From Bryobacteraceae bacterium (lineage in GTDB: Bacteria > Acidobacteriota > Terriglobia > Bryobacterales > Bryobacteraceae): 14,876 nt of DNA. The stretch lies in NCBI GenBank assembly GCA_030039005.1, contig JASHQT010000157.1, forward strand, positions 1 to 14,876, written 5' to 3'. Positions 1 to 6,908 of the stretch are shown piece after piece. Numbering within the stretch: position 1 is the first letter of the stretch; the number at the start of each line of letters is the position of its first letter. The translations under genes and the position numbers were made by a program. The notes under the pieces are model-generated. The model was not told the origin of the DNA and ran no database searches. It was given only the letters and a program-made list of their open reading frames with translations.

Positions 1-387
1 GGTGATCAAGTCCTCGCTTGAGATGATAAATGCGCTGAGTCCCTTCTCCGCGTCAATGACAACTTCTACCCGGCGACGCCATGCATCTTCGAAATTGACG
101 CCGTCAATCGAAGAAAGAATCTCGATCATTACGGGTGGATTCCCCATCCGGAAAAACCCACTTGGGTCCAGGAGATCGCTCGGCGTCAGATCCTTCACCG
201 GAGCGCCAAAGGCCGCCAGGGCTGTATACGTTGCTTGCGCGTTCTGCGCGTCGGGTCGGATAAAGATGTCGAGATCCTTGGTTGCTCGCGGCTGCGAATG
301 GTAACCGACGGCAACTCCCCCGACAATCAGATACTCAACTTTGTGAGCGTTTAACGTGGACAAGAGTTCTTTGAAGTCTGGGTACAC
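1..387 (-). CDS. Nucleotidyltransferase of the MNT/AbiEii-like (DUF6036-like) group, 3' end cut by window edge
   Basis: Reading on the minus strand from a GTG at 387 gives 129 codons that stay open to base 1. The start is MYPDFKELLSTLN, followed by VEYLIVGGVAVGYH and KDLDIF. The G23-G24 pair and D38-x-D40 are the signature of the nucleotidyltransferase fold: the glycines hold the NTP phosphates and the aspartates bind metal. The visible end (SSEDLIT) is where relatives usually continue with a helix. The GTG start is preferred because GAGG lies 6 nt upstream and the reading frame closes with TGA shortly above it. The gene overlaps the upstream small gene by 53 nt in another frame, so translation is probably coupled. 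Relatives occur as orphan pairs or toxin-antitoxin-like modules that modify tRNA or proteins; the substrate here is unknown. The fold is fairly sure, the role is not. Confidence 0.8.
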   Translation of the reverse strand, partial: MYPDFKELLSTLNAHKVEYLIVGGVAVGYHSQPRATKDLDIFIRPDAQNAQATYTALAAFGAPVKDLTPSDLLDPSGFFRMGNPPVMIEILSSIDGVNFEDAWRRRVEVVIDAEKGLSAFIISSEDLIT

Positions 388-544
388 CTGGTACCTCGCC
401 CTTCATCGCGTATTGCATGAGTGTGGTCTCCGCGATCGCTTCGAACCGCTCCTGCGCCGGCCGGCTTTGCCAATAGCGATACTCCTCGGCTTTGGCTTCC
501 TCGAATGCCGCCGGGCCGTTGAATTTGCGGATACTCTTGTCCAT
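335..544 (-). CDS. Small charged protein paired with the nucleotidyltransferase
   Basis: This is a 69-residue protein starting at the ATG at 544 (MDKSIRKFNG); a TTG three codons upstream at 553 is an alternative start with a GAGA just ahead of it. It is rich in Glu, Ala and Arg and probably mostly helical, with no membrane segment. The middle (RPAQERFEAIAETTLMQYAMKG) resembles short proteins commonly encoded directly before nucleotidyltransferases of this type. I recall the pattern but cannot name a family. Its last 53 nt overlap the start of the nucleotidyltransferase gene in a different frame, which indicates a two-gene unit made in linked amounts. A partner or antitoxin role is inference from this arrangement only. 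Confidence 0.65.
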   Translation of the reverse strand: MDKSIRKFNGPAAFEEAKAEEYRYWQSRPAQERFEAIAETTLMQYAMKGEVPGVPRLQRTLVHVKRSQS

Positions 545-615
545 TCTAATCAACTGTCTCTACATTGATGGTACACCGCACGAATCCCAGGGCGCGATAA
601 AATGCGTGTACAGAC

Positions 616-846
616 ATGATTACGATTACTGCGAGCTTCCGGCCTGATGGCAAGATCGACTTCCTACAGGAAGGGCCGGGCTTTAGAATACCAGCTGTGA
701 TTACTCCTATCTACGAGAGGGTTGACTGGCAACTCAAACCTCTTAAGGTCTATCGGTCGGAACGCGAGAAGTTCATCGGGGACCTCGCTCGCGACGGAAA
801 GGCTTCGCTCTCATTCCGGCAGCGAATCGACCGGTTTAGTTGTTAG
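616..846 (+). CDS. Hypothetical 76-aa protein, doubtful
   Basis: This 76-codon ORF begins MITITASFRPDGKIDFL and ends RQRIDRFSC. Its amino-acid mix is protein-like, with balanced acidic and basic residues and a predicted alternation of strands and one helix. It has no signal peptide or membrane segment. It lies in the gap between the divergent small gene (ending upstream at 544) and the convergent 270-aa gene, whose 3' end it overlaps by 11 nt. There is no convincing ribosome binding site before the ATG and I recognise no family. It could be a real small accessory gene or a chance ORF. Confidence 0.35.
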   Translation: MITITASFRPDGKIDFLQEGPGFRIPAVITPIYERVDWQLKPLKVYRSEREKFIGDLARDGKASLSFRQRIDRFSC

Positions 847-1648
847 CCAAGCCTGTTGCGGCAGGTGGAGCATCGGGACGCCTGGCTTCTGTGCATTCTT
901 CCCAGCCCGTTTCTCGGCGGTGACTGACTACTGGTACTCCACTCCTCTGGGCGATGTATTGGCACCAACCAACCTTCAAATCCTCCTGGAATTTCCTCAT
1001 GGCCTCGGCGGAGTCGCCCTTAACCTGAGCAGGCATCCAGAACGACATGTCCTTCCCCGTCTCCTGGTCCCGCGTGGTAACACTTCGAAAGGAGAAATAG
1101 ACCATGCCATGAATATGGGGAAACCGTCGCCCCTGGCCTTCCGGCTTTTGAATCACCTCACCAACCAAACGTGCAAAATGCTGGGGACTAAGCGCATGGA
1201 GCCGGTTGGATTCATTAAAGATCAGAACGACTCCAAGCGCTGACGAGAGTCCCAGTCTCTCCTTTGTAGCCCGGATCTGACGATTCGCATCCCGAACGAT
1301 ATTGTAGAGCGGATCCAGGAGGACCTTGCTCACTGCCCTCTGGAATTCTTCGTCGAAAAGTAGCGAAAATGGCTCTCCATCATCCCCGACGAAGTGAAGG
1401 ACAACAGCGTCCTCTGCCATATAGCCTGCAGGCAACGCATTGGCGCGCCGTTGTTCACCAATTTGCGCGAGTTTCCTGGCTGTTTCGCTCCTCTGGTCCG
1501 CCACCAGGCACTTCAGCTCTGCAATGACATTGTGCTCCTTAAAGAAGTAATCGGCGGCGCGATCTCCTGGAGTTGTACTCAAGGGCAGGATTCCCCCACC
1601 AAAGGCTTCTACGAAATTCCGAAATACGGGCTCGAATTGGGCTCGCAT
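836..1648 (-). CDS. Hypothetical protein with a PD-(D/E)xK-like motif
   Basis: This 270-aa soluble protein starts at an ATG preceded by an AT-rich stretch (TAATAT about 10 nt upstream) but no Shine-Dalgarno sequence. Near the N-terminus, ADYFFKEHNVIAELKCL places D33, E44 and K46 in the order and spacing D-x10-E-x-K seen in restriction-endonuclease-like (PD-(D/E)xK) cores. A later segment, GVVLIFNESNRLHALSP, looks like a buried strand followed by a loop. No helicase, HTH or membrane segment is visible. The C-terminal 25 residues (charged, then Pro/Ala-rich) look disordered. It sits near the nucleotidyltransferase pair in a less GC-rich stretch, which suggests an accessory or defence-type cargo gene. 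The gene itself is likely real; nuclease activity is a hypothesis from one motif. Confidence 0.7.
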   Translation of the reverse strand: MRAQFEPVFRNFVEAFGGGILPLSTTPGDRAADYFFKEHNVIAELKCLVADQRSETARKLAQIGEQRRANALPAGYMAEDAVVLHFVGDDGEPFSLLFDEEFQRAVSKVLLDPLYNIVRDANRQIRATKERLGLSSALGVVLIFNESNRLHALSPQHFARLVGEVIQKPEGQGRRFPHIHGMVYFSFRSVTTRDQETGKDMSFWMPAQVKGDSAEAMRKFQEDLKVGWCQYIAQRSGVPVVSHRRETGWEECTEARRPDAPPAATGLANN

Positions 1649-1758
1649 AATTTGATATTACAAGACACTGGCCACCGACATCGTAGGAACACACGCCGCA
1701 AGTATGCAAGTCCTCGAGCTGCACGCGTGGCATCTGATGTCCAGGCCAATCAACAAGA

Positions 1759-1784
1759 AGCCGGTCCCGCTTCCGAGACCGGCT
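1759..1784 (-). terminator. Terminator hairpin downstream of ahcY
   Basis: AGCCGGTC (1759-1766) and GACCGGCT (1777-1784) form a perfect 8-bp, GC-rich stem with a 10-nt loop. Read on the minus strand it follows the ahcY stop (1822-1824) by about 40 nt and is followed by TCTTGTTGATT, a modest T-rich tail. On the plus strand the tail is ACGATTTTC, so it might act in both directions. No protein-coding gene covers it. Confidence 0.6.
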
Positions 1785-1821
1785 ACGATTTTCACAATTA
1801 ACTAAAACTTAGTACCGATCG

Positions 1822-3252
1822 TTAGTATCTATAATGATCCGGCTTGTACGGACCTTCCACCGGCACGCCCAGATAATCCGCCTGCTTTTGCGAGAGCACC
1901 GTCAGCTTCACCCCGATCTTCTCTAGGTGCAGCCGCGCCACTTCTTCGTCCAGCTTCTTCGGCAGCGTGTAGACCCCCACCTTGTAGGTGTCCTTGTTCT
2001 TCCACAGGTCGAGCTGCGCCAGCGTTTGATTCGAGAAGCTGTTCGACATCACGTAGCTCGGATGGCCCGTCGCGCAGCCCAGGTTCACCAGCCGCCCTTC
2101 GGCCAGCAGGAAGATCGCGTGGCCGTCGGGGAACGTGTACATGTCCACCTGCGGCTTGATGTTGGTCCGCGTCACCCCCTTGGCGTTGTTCAGCGGATCC
2201 ACCTGGATCTCGTTGTCGAAGTGCCCGATGTTGCACACGATGGCCTGGTCCTTCATCTTCTTCATGTGGTCCAGCGTGATGATGTCCAGGTTACCGGTGG
2301 TGGTGACGTAAATGTCGCCGCGTCCGAGCGTGTCTTCCACCGTCGTCACTTCAAAGCCTTCCATCGCGGCCTGCAGCGCATTGATCGGATCGATCTCCGT
2401 CACGATTACACGCGCGCCCATCCCGCGGAGCGAATGCGCCGAACCCTTGCCCACGTCGCCGTAACCGCAGATCACGGCCACTTTGCCCGCCACCATCACG
2501 TCCGTGGCGCGCTTGATGCCATCGGCCAGCGACTCGCGGCACCCGTACAAATTGTCGAACTTCGATTTCGTCACCGAGTCGTTCACGTTGATCGCCGGAA
2601 CCAGCAGTTTGCCCTGTTCCTGCATCTTGTACAGCCGGTGCACGCCCGTGGTGGTTTCTTCGGACACGCCACGCCATTCCTTCACCAGCTTGGTCCAGCG
2701 CTTGGGATCTTCCTTGTGGATGCGCTTCAGCAGGTCCTTGATCACCTTCTCTTCATGGCTCTCGGAAGGCGAATCCACCCACTTGTCGCCGTTCTCCAGC
2801 TCATAGCCCTTGTGGATCAGCAGCGTGACGTCGCCACCGTCGTCGACCACCATCTCCGGCCCCTTGCCATTGGGATGGCTGATCGCTTTATTCGTGCACT
2901 CCCAATACTCTTCGAGCGACTCGCCCTTCCATGCGAACACCGGAATCCCCGCGGCGGCAATGGCGGCCGCGGCATGGTCCTGTGTGGAGAAGATGTTGCA
3001 GCTCGCCCAGCGCACGGTCGCGCCCAGGTCGACCAGGGTCTCGATCAGCACCGCGGTCTGAATCGTCATGTGCAACGAACCGGTGATCCGCACGCCCTTC
3101 AGCGGCTTGCCCGGCGCGTATTTCTTGCGAATCGACATCAGGCCGGGCATCTCATGCTCGGCAATGGAAATTTCCTTGCGGCCCCACTCGGCCAGGCTCA
3201 TGTCCGCCACTTTGTACTCGGTGGCGGCTTGGTTGATGGTTGCTGTGCTCAT
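1822..3252 (-). CDS. ahcY: S-adenosylhomocysteinase (adenosylhomocysteine hydrolase)
   Basis: This 476-aa cytosolic enzyme reversibly splits S-adenosylhomocysteine (SAH) into adenosine and homocysteine, using tightly bound NAD+. It removes the product inhibitor of methyltransferases and feeds the methionine cycle. Visible family marks are [12 protein letters not shown] (58-70), [13 protein letters not shown] (222-234, substrate-binding region), the NAD-binding loop GYGDVGKG (263-270), GHFDNE (343-348) and the C-terminal KPDHYRY that closes the neighbouring subunit's cofactor site. A charged insert of about 40 residues around 150-190 is the longer form found in many bacteria. The ATG at 3252 is preceded by AGGAGA with a 4-nt spacer. 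The gene is divergent from the SahR-like regulator; their shared upstream region carries a long palindrome. It appears to be transcribed alone and ends at a hairpin. Identification is essentially certain. Confidence 0.98.
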   Translation of the reverse strand: MSTATINQAATEYKVADMSLAEWGRKEISIAEHEMPGLMSIRKKYAPGKPLKGVRITGSLHMTIQTAVLIETLVDLGATVRWASCNIFSTQDHAAAAIAAAGIPVFAWKGESLEEYWECTNKAISHPNGKGPEMVVDDGGDVTLLIHKGYELENGDKWVDSPSESHEEKVIKDLLKRIHKEDPKRWTKLVKEWRGVSEETTTGVHRLYKMQEQGKLLVPAINVNDSVTKSKFDNLYGCRESLADGIKRATDVMVAGKVAVICGYGDVGKGSAHSLRGMGARVIVTEIDPINALQAAMEGFEVTTVEDTLGRGDIYVTTTGNLDIITLDHMKKMKDQAIVCNIGHFDNEIQVDPLNNAKGVTRTNIKPQVDMYTFPDGHAIFLLAEGRLVNLGCATGHPSYVMSNSFSNQTLAQLDLWKNKDTYKVGVYTLPKKLDEEVARLHLEKIGVKLTVLSQKQADYLGVPVEGPYKPDHYRY

Positions 3253-3270
3253 TCGATCTCCTAGAATTTT

Positions 3271-3298
3271 ATATCTACAAATCTAGATATGTTGATAT
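3271..3298. promoter_or_regulatory. 28-bp palindromic operator between ahcY and the SahR-like gene
   Basis: The site is an imperfect palindrome of 28 bp in which 24 positions obey two-fold symmetry. The left half is ATATCTACAAATCT; the right half mirrors it as ATATCAACATATCT on the other strand. The centre is ATCTAGAT. It overlaps the -10 element of the plus-strand regulator gene, and the -10 and likely start point of ahcY on the minus strand. Homodimeric ArsR-family proteins bind sites of this kind, so it is the natural operator for the adjacent regulator. Symmetry and position are seen directly; binding is inferred. Confidence 0.8.
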
Positions 3299-3301
3299 AA
3301 T
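3293..3301 (+). promoter_or_regulatory. Extended -10 promoter of the SahR-like gene
   Basis: TGATATAAT is an exact extended -10 (TGn followed by TATAAT), a type that does not need a strong -35; none is visible. Transcription would start near 3308, leaving a leader of about 9 nt before the ATG at 3317, consistent with the lack of a Shine-Dalgarno sequence there. It lies at the right edge of the palindrome, so bound regulator should block it. Confidence 0.55.
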
Positions 3302-3326
3302 AGCTCTAGACCCTCGATGCCGTCAA
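3297..3326 (-). promoter_or_regulatory. Candidate ahcY promoter
   Basis: On the minus strand, TTGACG (3326-3321) and TATTAT (3302-3297) are separated by 18 nt; each matches the sigma-70 consensus at five of six positions. Transcription would start near 3290, inside the palindrome, giving a leader of about 38 nt that includes the AGGAGA ribosome binding site. The -35 lies within the first codons of the divergent regulator. A second possible set (TCAACA, 16 nt, TATAAA at 3273-3268) would start too close to the ribosome binding site and is less likely. Confidence 0.55.
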
Positions 3327-4249
3327 TCCTCAAGAACCTGCGCTTGGCCGCCGACCCCAGCCGGCTCCGCATCTTGTTGCTTCTAGAGCGCGAAGAGCTT
3401 TCCGTCGCCGAGCTGCAGGAGATCCTGGGGATGGGCCAAAGCCGCATTTCGACGCATCTGGCGCAGCTCAAACAGGCTGGATTGGTGGAAGATCGCCGCA
3501 ACGGCAAGAGCATCCTGTATCGCATGAAAGCCGGCGCGCAATCGAACGGATTCTCACAATTGCTCGGCGTTCTGCGCCAGGCCGCGGCCGAAATCCCCGA
3601 GGCGGGCGAGGACTCCGAAGCTTTGCGCCTGGCCCTCCGCCGCCGCCAGGACAAGATGCGCGCGTATTTCGACGAGCTCGCGGGTAAGTTCGGCCGCGAT
3701 TACGTCCCCGGCCGCTCCTGGCAGGGTTTGGCTGAGACGTTGCTCGCGCTGATGCCGCCGATGACGATCGCCGACCTGGGCGCGGGCGAAGGAACATTTT
3801 CGCAATTGCTCGCGCGCCGCGCGAAAAAAGTGATCGCCGTCGACAACTCGGAAAAAATGGTTGAGTACGGGCGCGAGCTCGCCCGCAAGCACGGCGTCAA
3901 GAATCTCGAATACCGCAAAGGCGATCTCGAAGACGTTCCCATCCGCGAGGCCGCGGTGGATCTCGCGTTCTTCAGCCAGGCACTGCATCACGCCCCGCAT
4001 CCCGGCCGCGCCGTCGCCGAAGCGTGGCGCATTCTAAAACCCGGCGGCCGCATCGTGGTGCTGGACCTGGTGCGCCACAACTACGAAGAAGCGCGCGAAC
4101 TCTACGCCGACCTGTGGCTCGGCTTCACCGAAGTGGAAGTCACGCGCCTTCTGCGCGAGGCGGGCTTCAAGAACATCGAGACTTCGATAGTGCACACCGA
4201 AGACGCCGCGCCACACTTCGAGACCCTGCTAGCGGTCGCGGACAAGTGA
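3317..4249 (+). CDS. sahR: SahR-like regulator: ArsR-type HTH fused to a SAM/SAH-binding methyltransferase domain
   Basis: This 310-aa protein has two domains. Residues 1-75 form an ArsR-type winged helix (LRLAADPSRLRILLLLE, then the recognition-helix region MGQSRISTHLAQLKQAGLV and the wing RRNGKSILYRM). Residues about 130-305 form a class I methyltransferase fold with motif I DLGAGEGT (153-160), the acidic end of strand 2 at D176 (VIAVD) and KPGGRIVVLD (241-250). It lacks the cysteine metal site of ArsR. The architecture matches SahR, described in Proteobacteria as a repressor of SAH-recycling and methionine genes that responds to SAH. Divergence from ahcY and the palindrome between them fit exactly. 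The methyltransferase domain probably serves as the SAH sensor. Autoregulation is likely because the operator overlaps its own -10. The 3' end overlaps the convergent small gene by 21 nt. A true methyltransferase with an HTH is the alternative. Confidence 0.88.
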   Translation: MPSILKNLRLAADPSRLRILLLLEREELSVAELQEILGMGQSRISTHLAQLKQAGLVEDRRNGKSILYRMKAGAQSNGFSQLLGVLRQAAAEIPEAGEDSEALRLALRRRQDKMRAYFDELAGKFGRDYVPGRSWQGLAETLLALMPPMTIADLGAGEGTFSQLLARRAKKVIAVDNSEKMVEYGRELARKHGVKNLEYRKGDLEDVPIREAAVDLAFFSQALHHAPHPGRAVAEAWRILKPGGRIVVLDLVRHNYEEARELYADLWLGFTEVEVTRLLREAGFKNIETSIVHTEDAAPHFETLLAVADK

Positions 4250-4486
4250 TGGTTGCTTCAGCAACCGCACGCCTCCAGCACTGCTCCAAATCACAGCCCC
4301 AGTCCGGTCGAACATCCGGAGCACTCCGCGGCCGGTATTGTCGACGAACCACTCGCCGCGCTTATGCCCTTCGCCATCCACGAGCACGAAACTCCGGCCG
4401 CGGATGATCTCCGGGGCCGGCGCTTGGGCATAAGAGCCCACCATCAAGCCCAGCAGCACCGCGACAACAAAAGTTAGAATACGCAT
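4229..4486 (-). CDS. Small secreted protein of unknown function
   Basis: This 85-aa protein starts with a clear Sec signal peptide (MRILTFVVAVLLGLMVGSYAQA, cleavage likely after AQA). The mature part is about 60 residues with a strand-turn pattern: RSFVLVDGEGHKRGEW, then VLRMFDRTGAVIWSS. This resembles the short beta repeats ("xVVDxxGxxR" type) seen in exported bacterial proteins, but I know no functional family. The start is well supported: AAGGAG (4499-4494) stands 7 nt before the ATG. That ribosome binding site lies inside the first codons of the divergent permease if the permease started at 4485, which argues for the later permease start. The 3' end overlaps the SahR-like gene tail-to-tail by 21 nt. 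The ORF is probably real; its function is unknown. Confidence 0.7.
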   Translation of the reverse strand: MRILTFVVAVLLGLMVGSYAQAPAPEIIRGRSFVLVDGEGHKRGEWFVDNTGRGVLRMFDRTGAVIWSSAGGVRLLKQPSLVRDR

Positions 4487-4508
4487 GGCAAAGCTCCTTA
4501 GCGAACAT

Positions 4509-6893
4509 ATGCCGTCACTTCACGGTTCCTTGCGCGAAATCGGGCGCAGTCCCGGTTTTTCCATCGTCGTCGTCCTGACACTCGCGCTCGGCCTCGGCGC
4601 CACCACCGCCGTTTTCTCCGAGCTTTACATCGCGGTGCTCAAGCCGCTGCCCTACCCCGCGCCGGAGCAACTCGTCGCGGTCCACAATCATTTCCCGCAG
4701 CTCGATGCCTCGCGGATGCCCGCGTCGGCGATCGATTATTACGATCTGCGGGCGCATCGCGAGCTATTCAGCAACATCGGCACGTATTACTTTCTGGACT
4801 TGAGCCGCACCGGCATCGAGCGCCCGGAGATCGTGAACGACGTCGCCGTGAGCTCCAGCCTGTTGCGAACCCTGGGCGTCACTCCGCTCATGGGACGAGT
4901 ATTCACGCCGGACGAGGAACGCTTCCACGGCCCCCGCGCGGTGATTCTAAGCGAGAGCTATTGGCACGACACTTTCGGCGCGGACCCGCATATTTTGCAG
5001 CGCACCATCCAGCTTAGCGGTGAGGAATATCGCATCGTGGGCGTGATGCCCGCATCGTTCCAGTTCCCCTTCGAAGTCACTCAGATGTGGACGCCGCTTT
5101 CCTTCAAGCCAGAAGAGCTCGCCAACCGCGCCAAGCCCGATTATTACGTGCGCGTGGTCGCGCGCCTTGCGCCGGGCGTAAGTTTCGAACAGGCCGCGGC
5201 GCGTCTCGATGTCATCAGCCGCCAAATGGCGCTCGAACATGACGGCTCCCAACGCAGCCAACCGGGATGGAAACTATTTGTGCTTCCCATGGCTCGCGAC
5301 GACGACGGATCGGTGCGCCGTTGGATGGTCATGCTTTTCGCCTCTGTCATCGGACTGCTCCTCGTCGTCTGTTCGAACGTCGCCGGGCTGCTGCTGATCC
5401 GTTCCGCCGAGCGTCAGTTCGATTTTTCGCTCCGCATGGCCTTGGGCGCGGGACGCTTGCGCATCGCGCGCCAGGCGCTCACGGAAATCTTGTTCCTATC
5501 GGTCCTCGGTGGCGCCGCCGGACTGCTCGTCGCCCGCGTCGCCCTAGTCGCGCTCAACGCCTACCGCCTGGCGGGAAAAACCGTCGAGATGGAGTGGCCG
5601 GTGTTCTGGTTCGGCGCCGCTTTGACTCTGCTCACGGGCTTGGCCTGTGGGCTTTACCCGGCGTGGTCCGCCGCGCGCAGCGCGACCGCGGAAGTCCTGA
5701 AAGAAGGCGGCCATCAACGGACCGCGTCCTCTCGCAAGCGCCGCTGGCAACAAGCATTGATTCTGGCGCAAGTGGCCATCGCCACTACGCTTCTGCTATC
5801 GGGTGGCCTTTTTCTGCGTAGCTTTGTGCGCCTTCTCCAGGCGCCTCTTGGATTCGATCCGCATAATGTCCTCACGCTTGGTATCCAGTTGCCGTCCCAG
5901 CGCTATCCCTCGCTCGAATCGCGCGCAGCATTCTACCAGCAGGTTTTCGATCGCGTGCGGCGAATCCCCGGAGTCGAATTCGCTTCCGGCGGCTCGCTGG
6001 TTCCTTTCGGCTATGGCGAGAACCTCACTACGTTCGAAATCGCCGGCCATTCCAAACCGCGCGTGAATCCCTACGCCGACGTAAATTATGTTTACCCGGA
6101 TTACCTGGACGTGCTCAAGATCCCGTTGCTGCGCGGCCGCTTTTTCGATGGAACGGAGAGCCCCGGCTCGCAGCCGGTCGCGTTGATCGACGCCGCGCTC
6201 GCCAAAAAATACTTTCCCGGCGAGAATCCGATCGGCCAATCCATAAAGACTCCCTACGGCGCCTATCGTATCCTGGGCGTCGTCGGAAGCGTGAAGGTGG
6301 ACGCGATCGATCTCGATGCGCCTCCGGCCATTTACCTGAGCCGGGTCCAACACGCGGCCACCTACGTCACGGTCGTGATTCGCAGCCGGCTCCCGATGGC
6401 CGCGCTCGTCAATGACGTGCAAAAAATCGTGATCCAGGTCGACAAAGACGAGCCCGTGCGCGAAGTATCGATGCTCGATACGTATGTCCAGCGCTCCCTG
6501 CGCACGCGCCGCTTCGTGGTCTCGCTCGTCGCGCTCTTCGGCGTACTGGGTGCGCTGCTTTCCGCGCTCGGAGTGTACGGTCTGCTTTCCTATTGGATCG
6601 CCATCCGCCGGCGCGAGATCGGCATCCGCATGGCGTTGGGCGCCACGGCCCGAGCCATCGCCGCGCTGGTTTATTCGAGTGGCCTGCGCCTTGTCATCGT
6701 AGGAGCGGTTCTCGGATGCGCGGTCGCTCTGGCCGCACACCGCGCCATCGCCAGCCGCCTCTACGGCGTCCACTTCGCCGACCCAGTGACCTGGATCGCG
6801 GCCGGCGTGGCCATCTTGCTGGCCGGAATCATTGCCTGTGCGCTGCCCGCGTGGCGCGCCGCGAAGACAAATCCTGTGGACGCCTTGAAATGA
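4509..6893 (+). CDS. ADOP-type tandem FtsX/MacB permease without ATPase partner
   Basis: From the ATG at 4509 this gives 794 residues. An in-frame ATG at 4485 would add eight, but the family normally begins about 13 residues before the RSPGF motif, as MPSLHGSLREIGRSPGF does. Order: TM1 (FSIVVVLTLALGLG), a periplasmic MacB-like domain of about 220 residues, three TMs, then a second copy: TM (LILAQVAIATTLLL), another periplasmic domain, and three C-terminal TMs containing the FtsX signature RRREIGIRMALGA and ending in PAWRAAKTNPVDALK. The total is about eight TMs. These acidobacterial duplicated orphan permeases are membrane proteins thought to work in export or mechanotransmission, but most lack a neighbouring ATPase, as here. 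The actual substrate is unknown. The cupin gene follows after 15 nt and may be co-transcribed. Family assignment is firm, role open. Confidence 0.92.
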   Translation: MPSLHGSLREIGRSPGFSIVVVLTLALGLGATTAVFSELYIAVLKPLPYPAPEQLVAVHNHFPQLDASRMPASAIDYYDLRAHRELFSNIGTYYFLDLSRTGIERPEIVNDVAVSSSLLRTLGVTPLMGRVFTPDEERFHGPRAVILSESYWHDTFGADPHILQRTIQLSGEEYRIVGVMPASFQFPFEVTQMWTPLSFKPEELANRAKPDYYVRVVARLAPGVSFEQAAARLDVISRQMALEHDGSQRSQPGWKLFVLPMARDDDGSVRRWMVMLFASVIGLLLVVCSNVAGLLLIRSAERQFDFSLRMALGAGRLRIARQALTEILFLSVLGGAAGLLVARVALVALNAYRLAGKTVEMEWPVFWFGAALTLLTGLACGLYPAWSAARSATAEVLKEGGHQRTASSRKRRWQQALILAQVAIATTLLLSGGLFLRSFVRLLQAPLGFDPHNVLTLGIQLPSQRYPSLESRAAFYQQVFDRVRRIPGVEFASGGSLVPFGYGENLTTFEIAGHSKPRVNPYADVNYVYPDYLDVLKIPLLRGRFFDGTESPGSQPVALIDAALAKKYFPGENPIGQSIKTPYGAYRILGVVGSVKVDAIDLDAPPAIYLSRVQHAATYVTVVIRSRLPMAALVNDVQKIVIQVDKDEPVREVSMLDTYVQRSLRTRRFVVSLVALFGVLGALLSALGVYGLLSYWIAIRRREIGIRMALGATARAIAALVYSSGLRLVIVGAVLGCAVALAAHRAIASRLYGVHFADPVTWIAAGVAILLAGIIACALPAWRAAKTNPVDALK

Positions 6894-6908
6894 TATTTTG
6901 GATAGGCC

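Noticed and set aside
722..1243. A 173-codon open frame on the plus strand across the 270-aa hypothetical gene
   Set aside because: It is antisense for most of its length to a more protein-like frame and shows no motif.
1801..1813. Inverted repeat ACTAA/TTAGT just after the ahcY stop
   Set aside because: The stem has only 5 AT-rich base pairs and is unlikely to terminate; the GC-rich hairpin at 1759-1784 is a better terminator.
1927..3264. A 445-codon open frame on the plus strand opposite ahcY
   Set aside because: It is antisense to a certain gene in GC-rich DNA; the product is full of His, Arg and Val with no fold or motif, a typical shadow frame.
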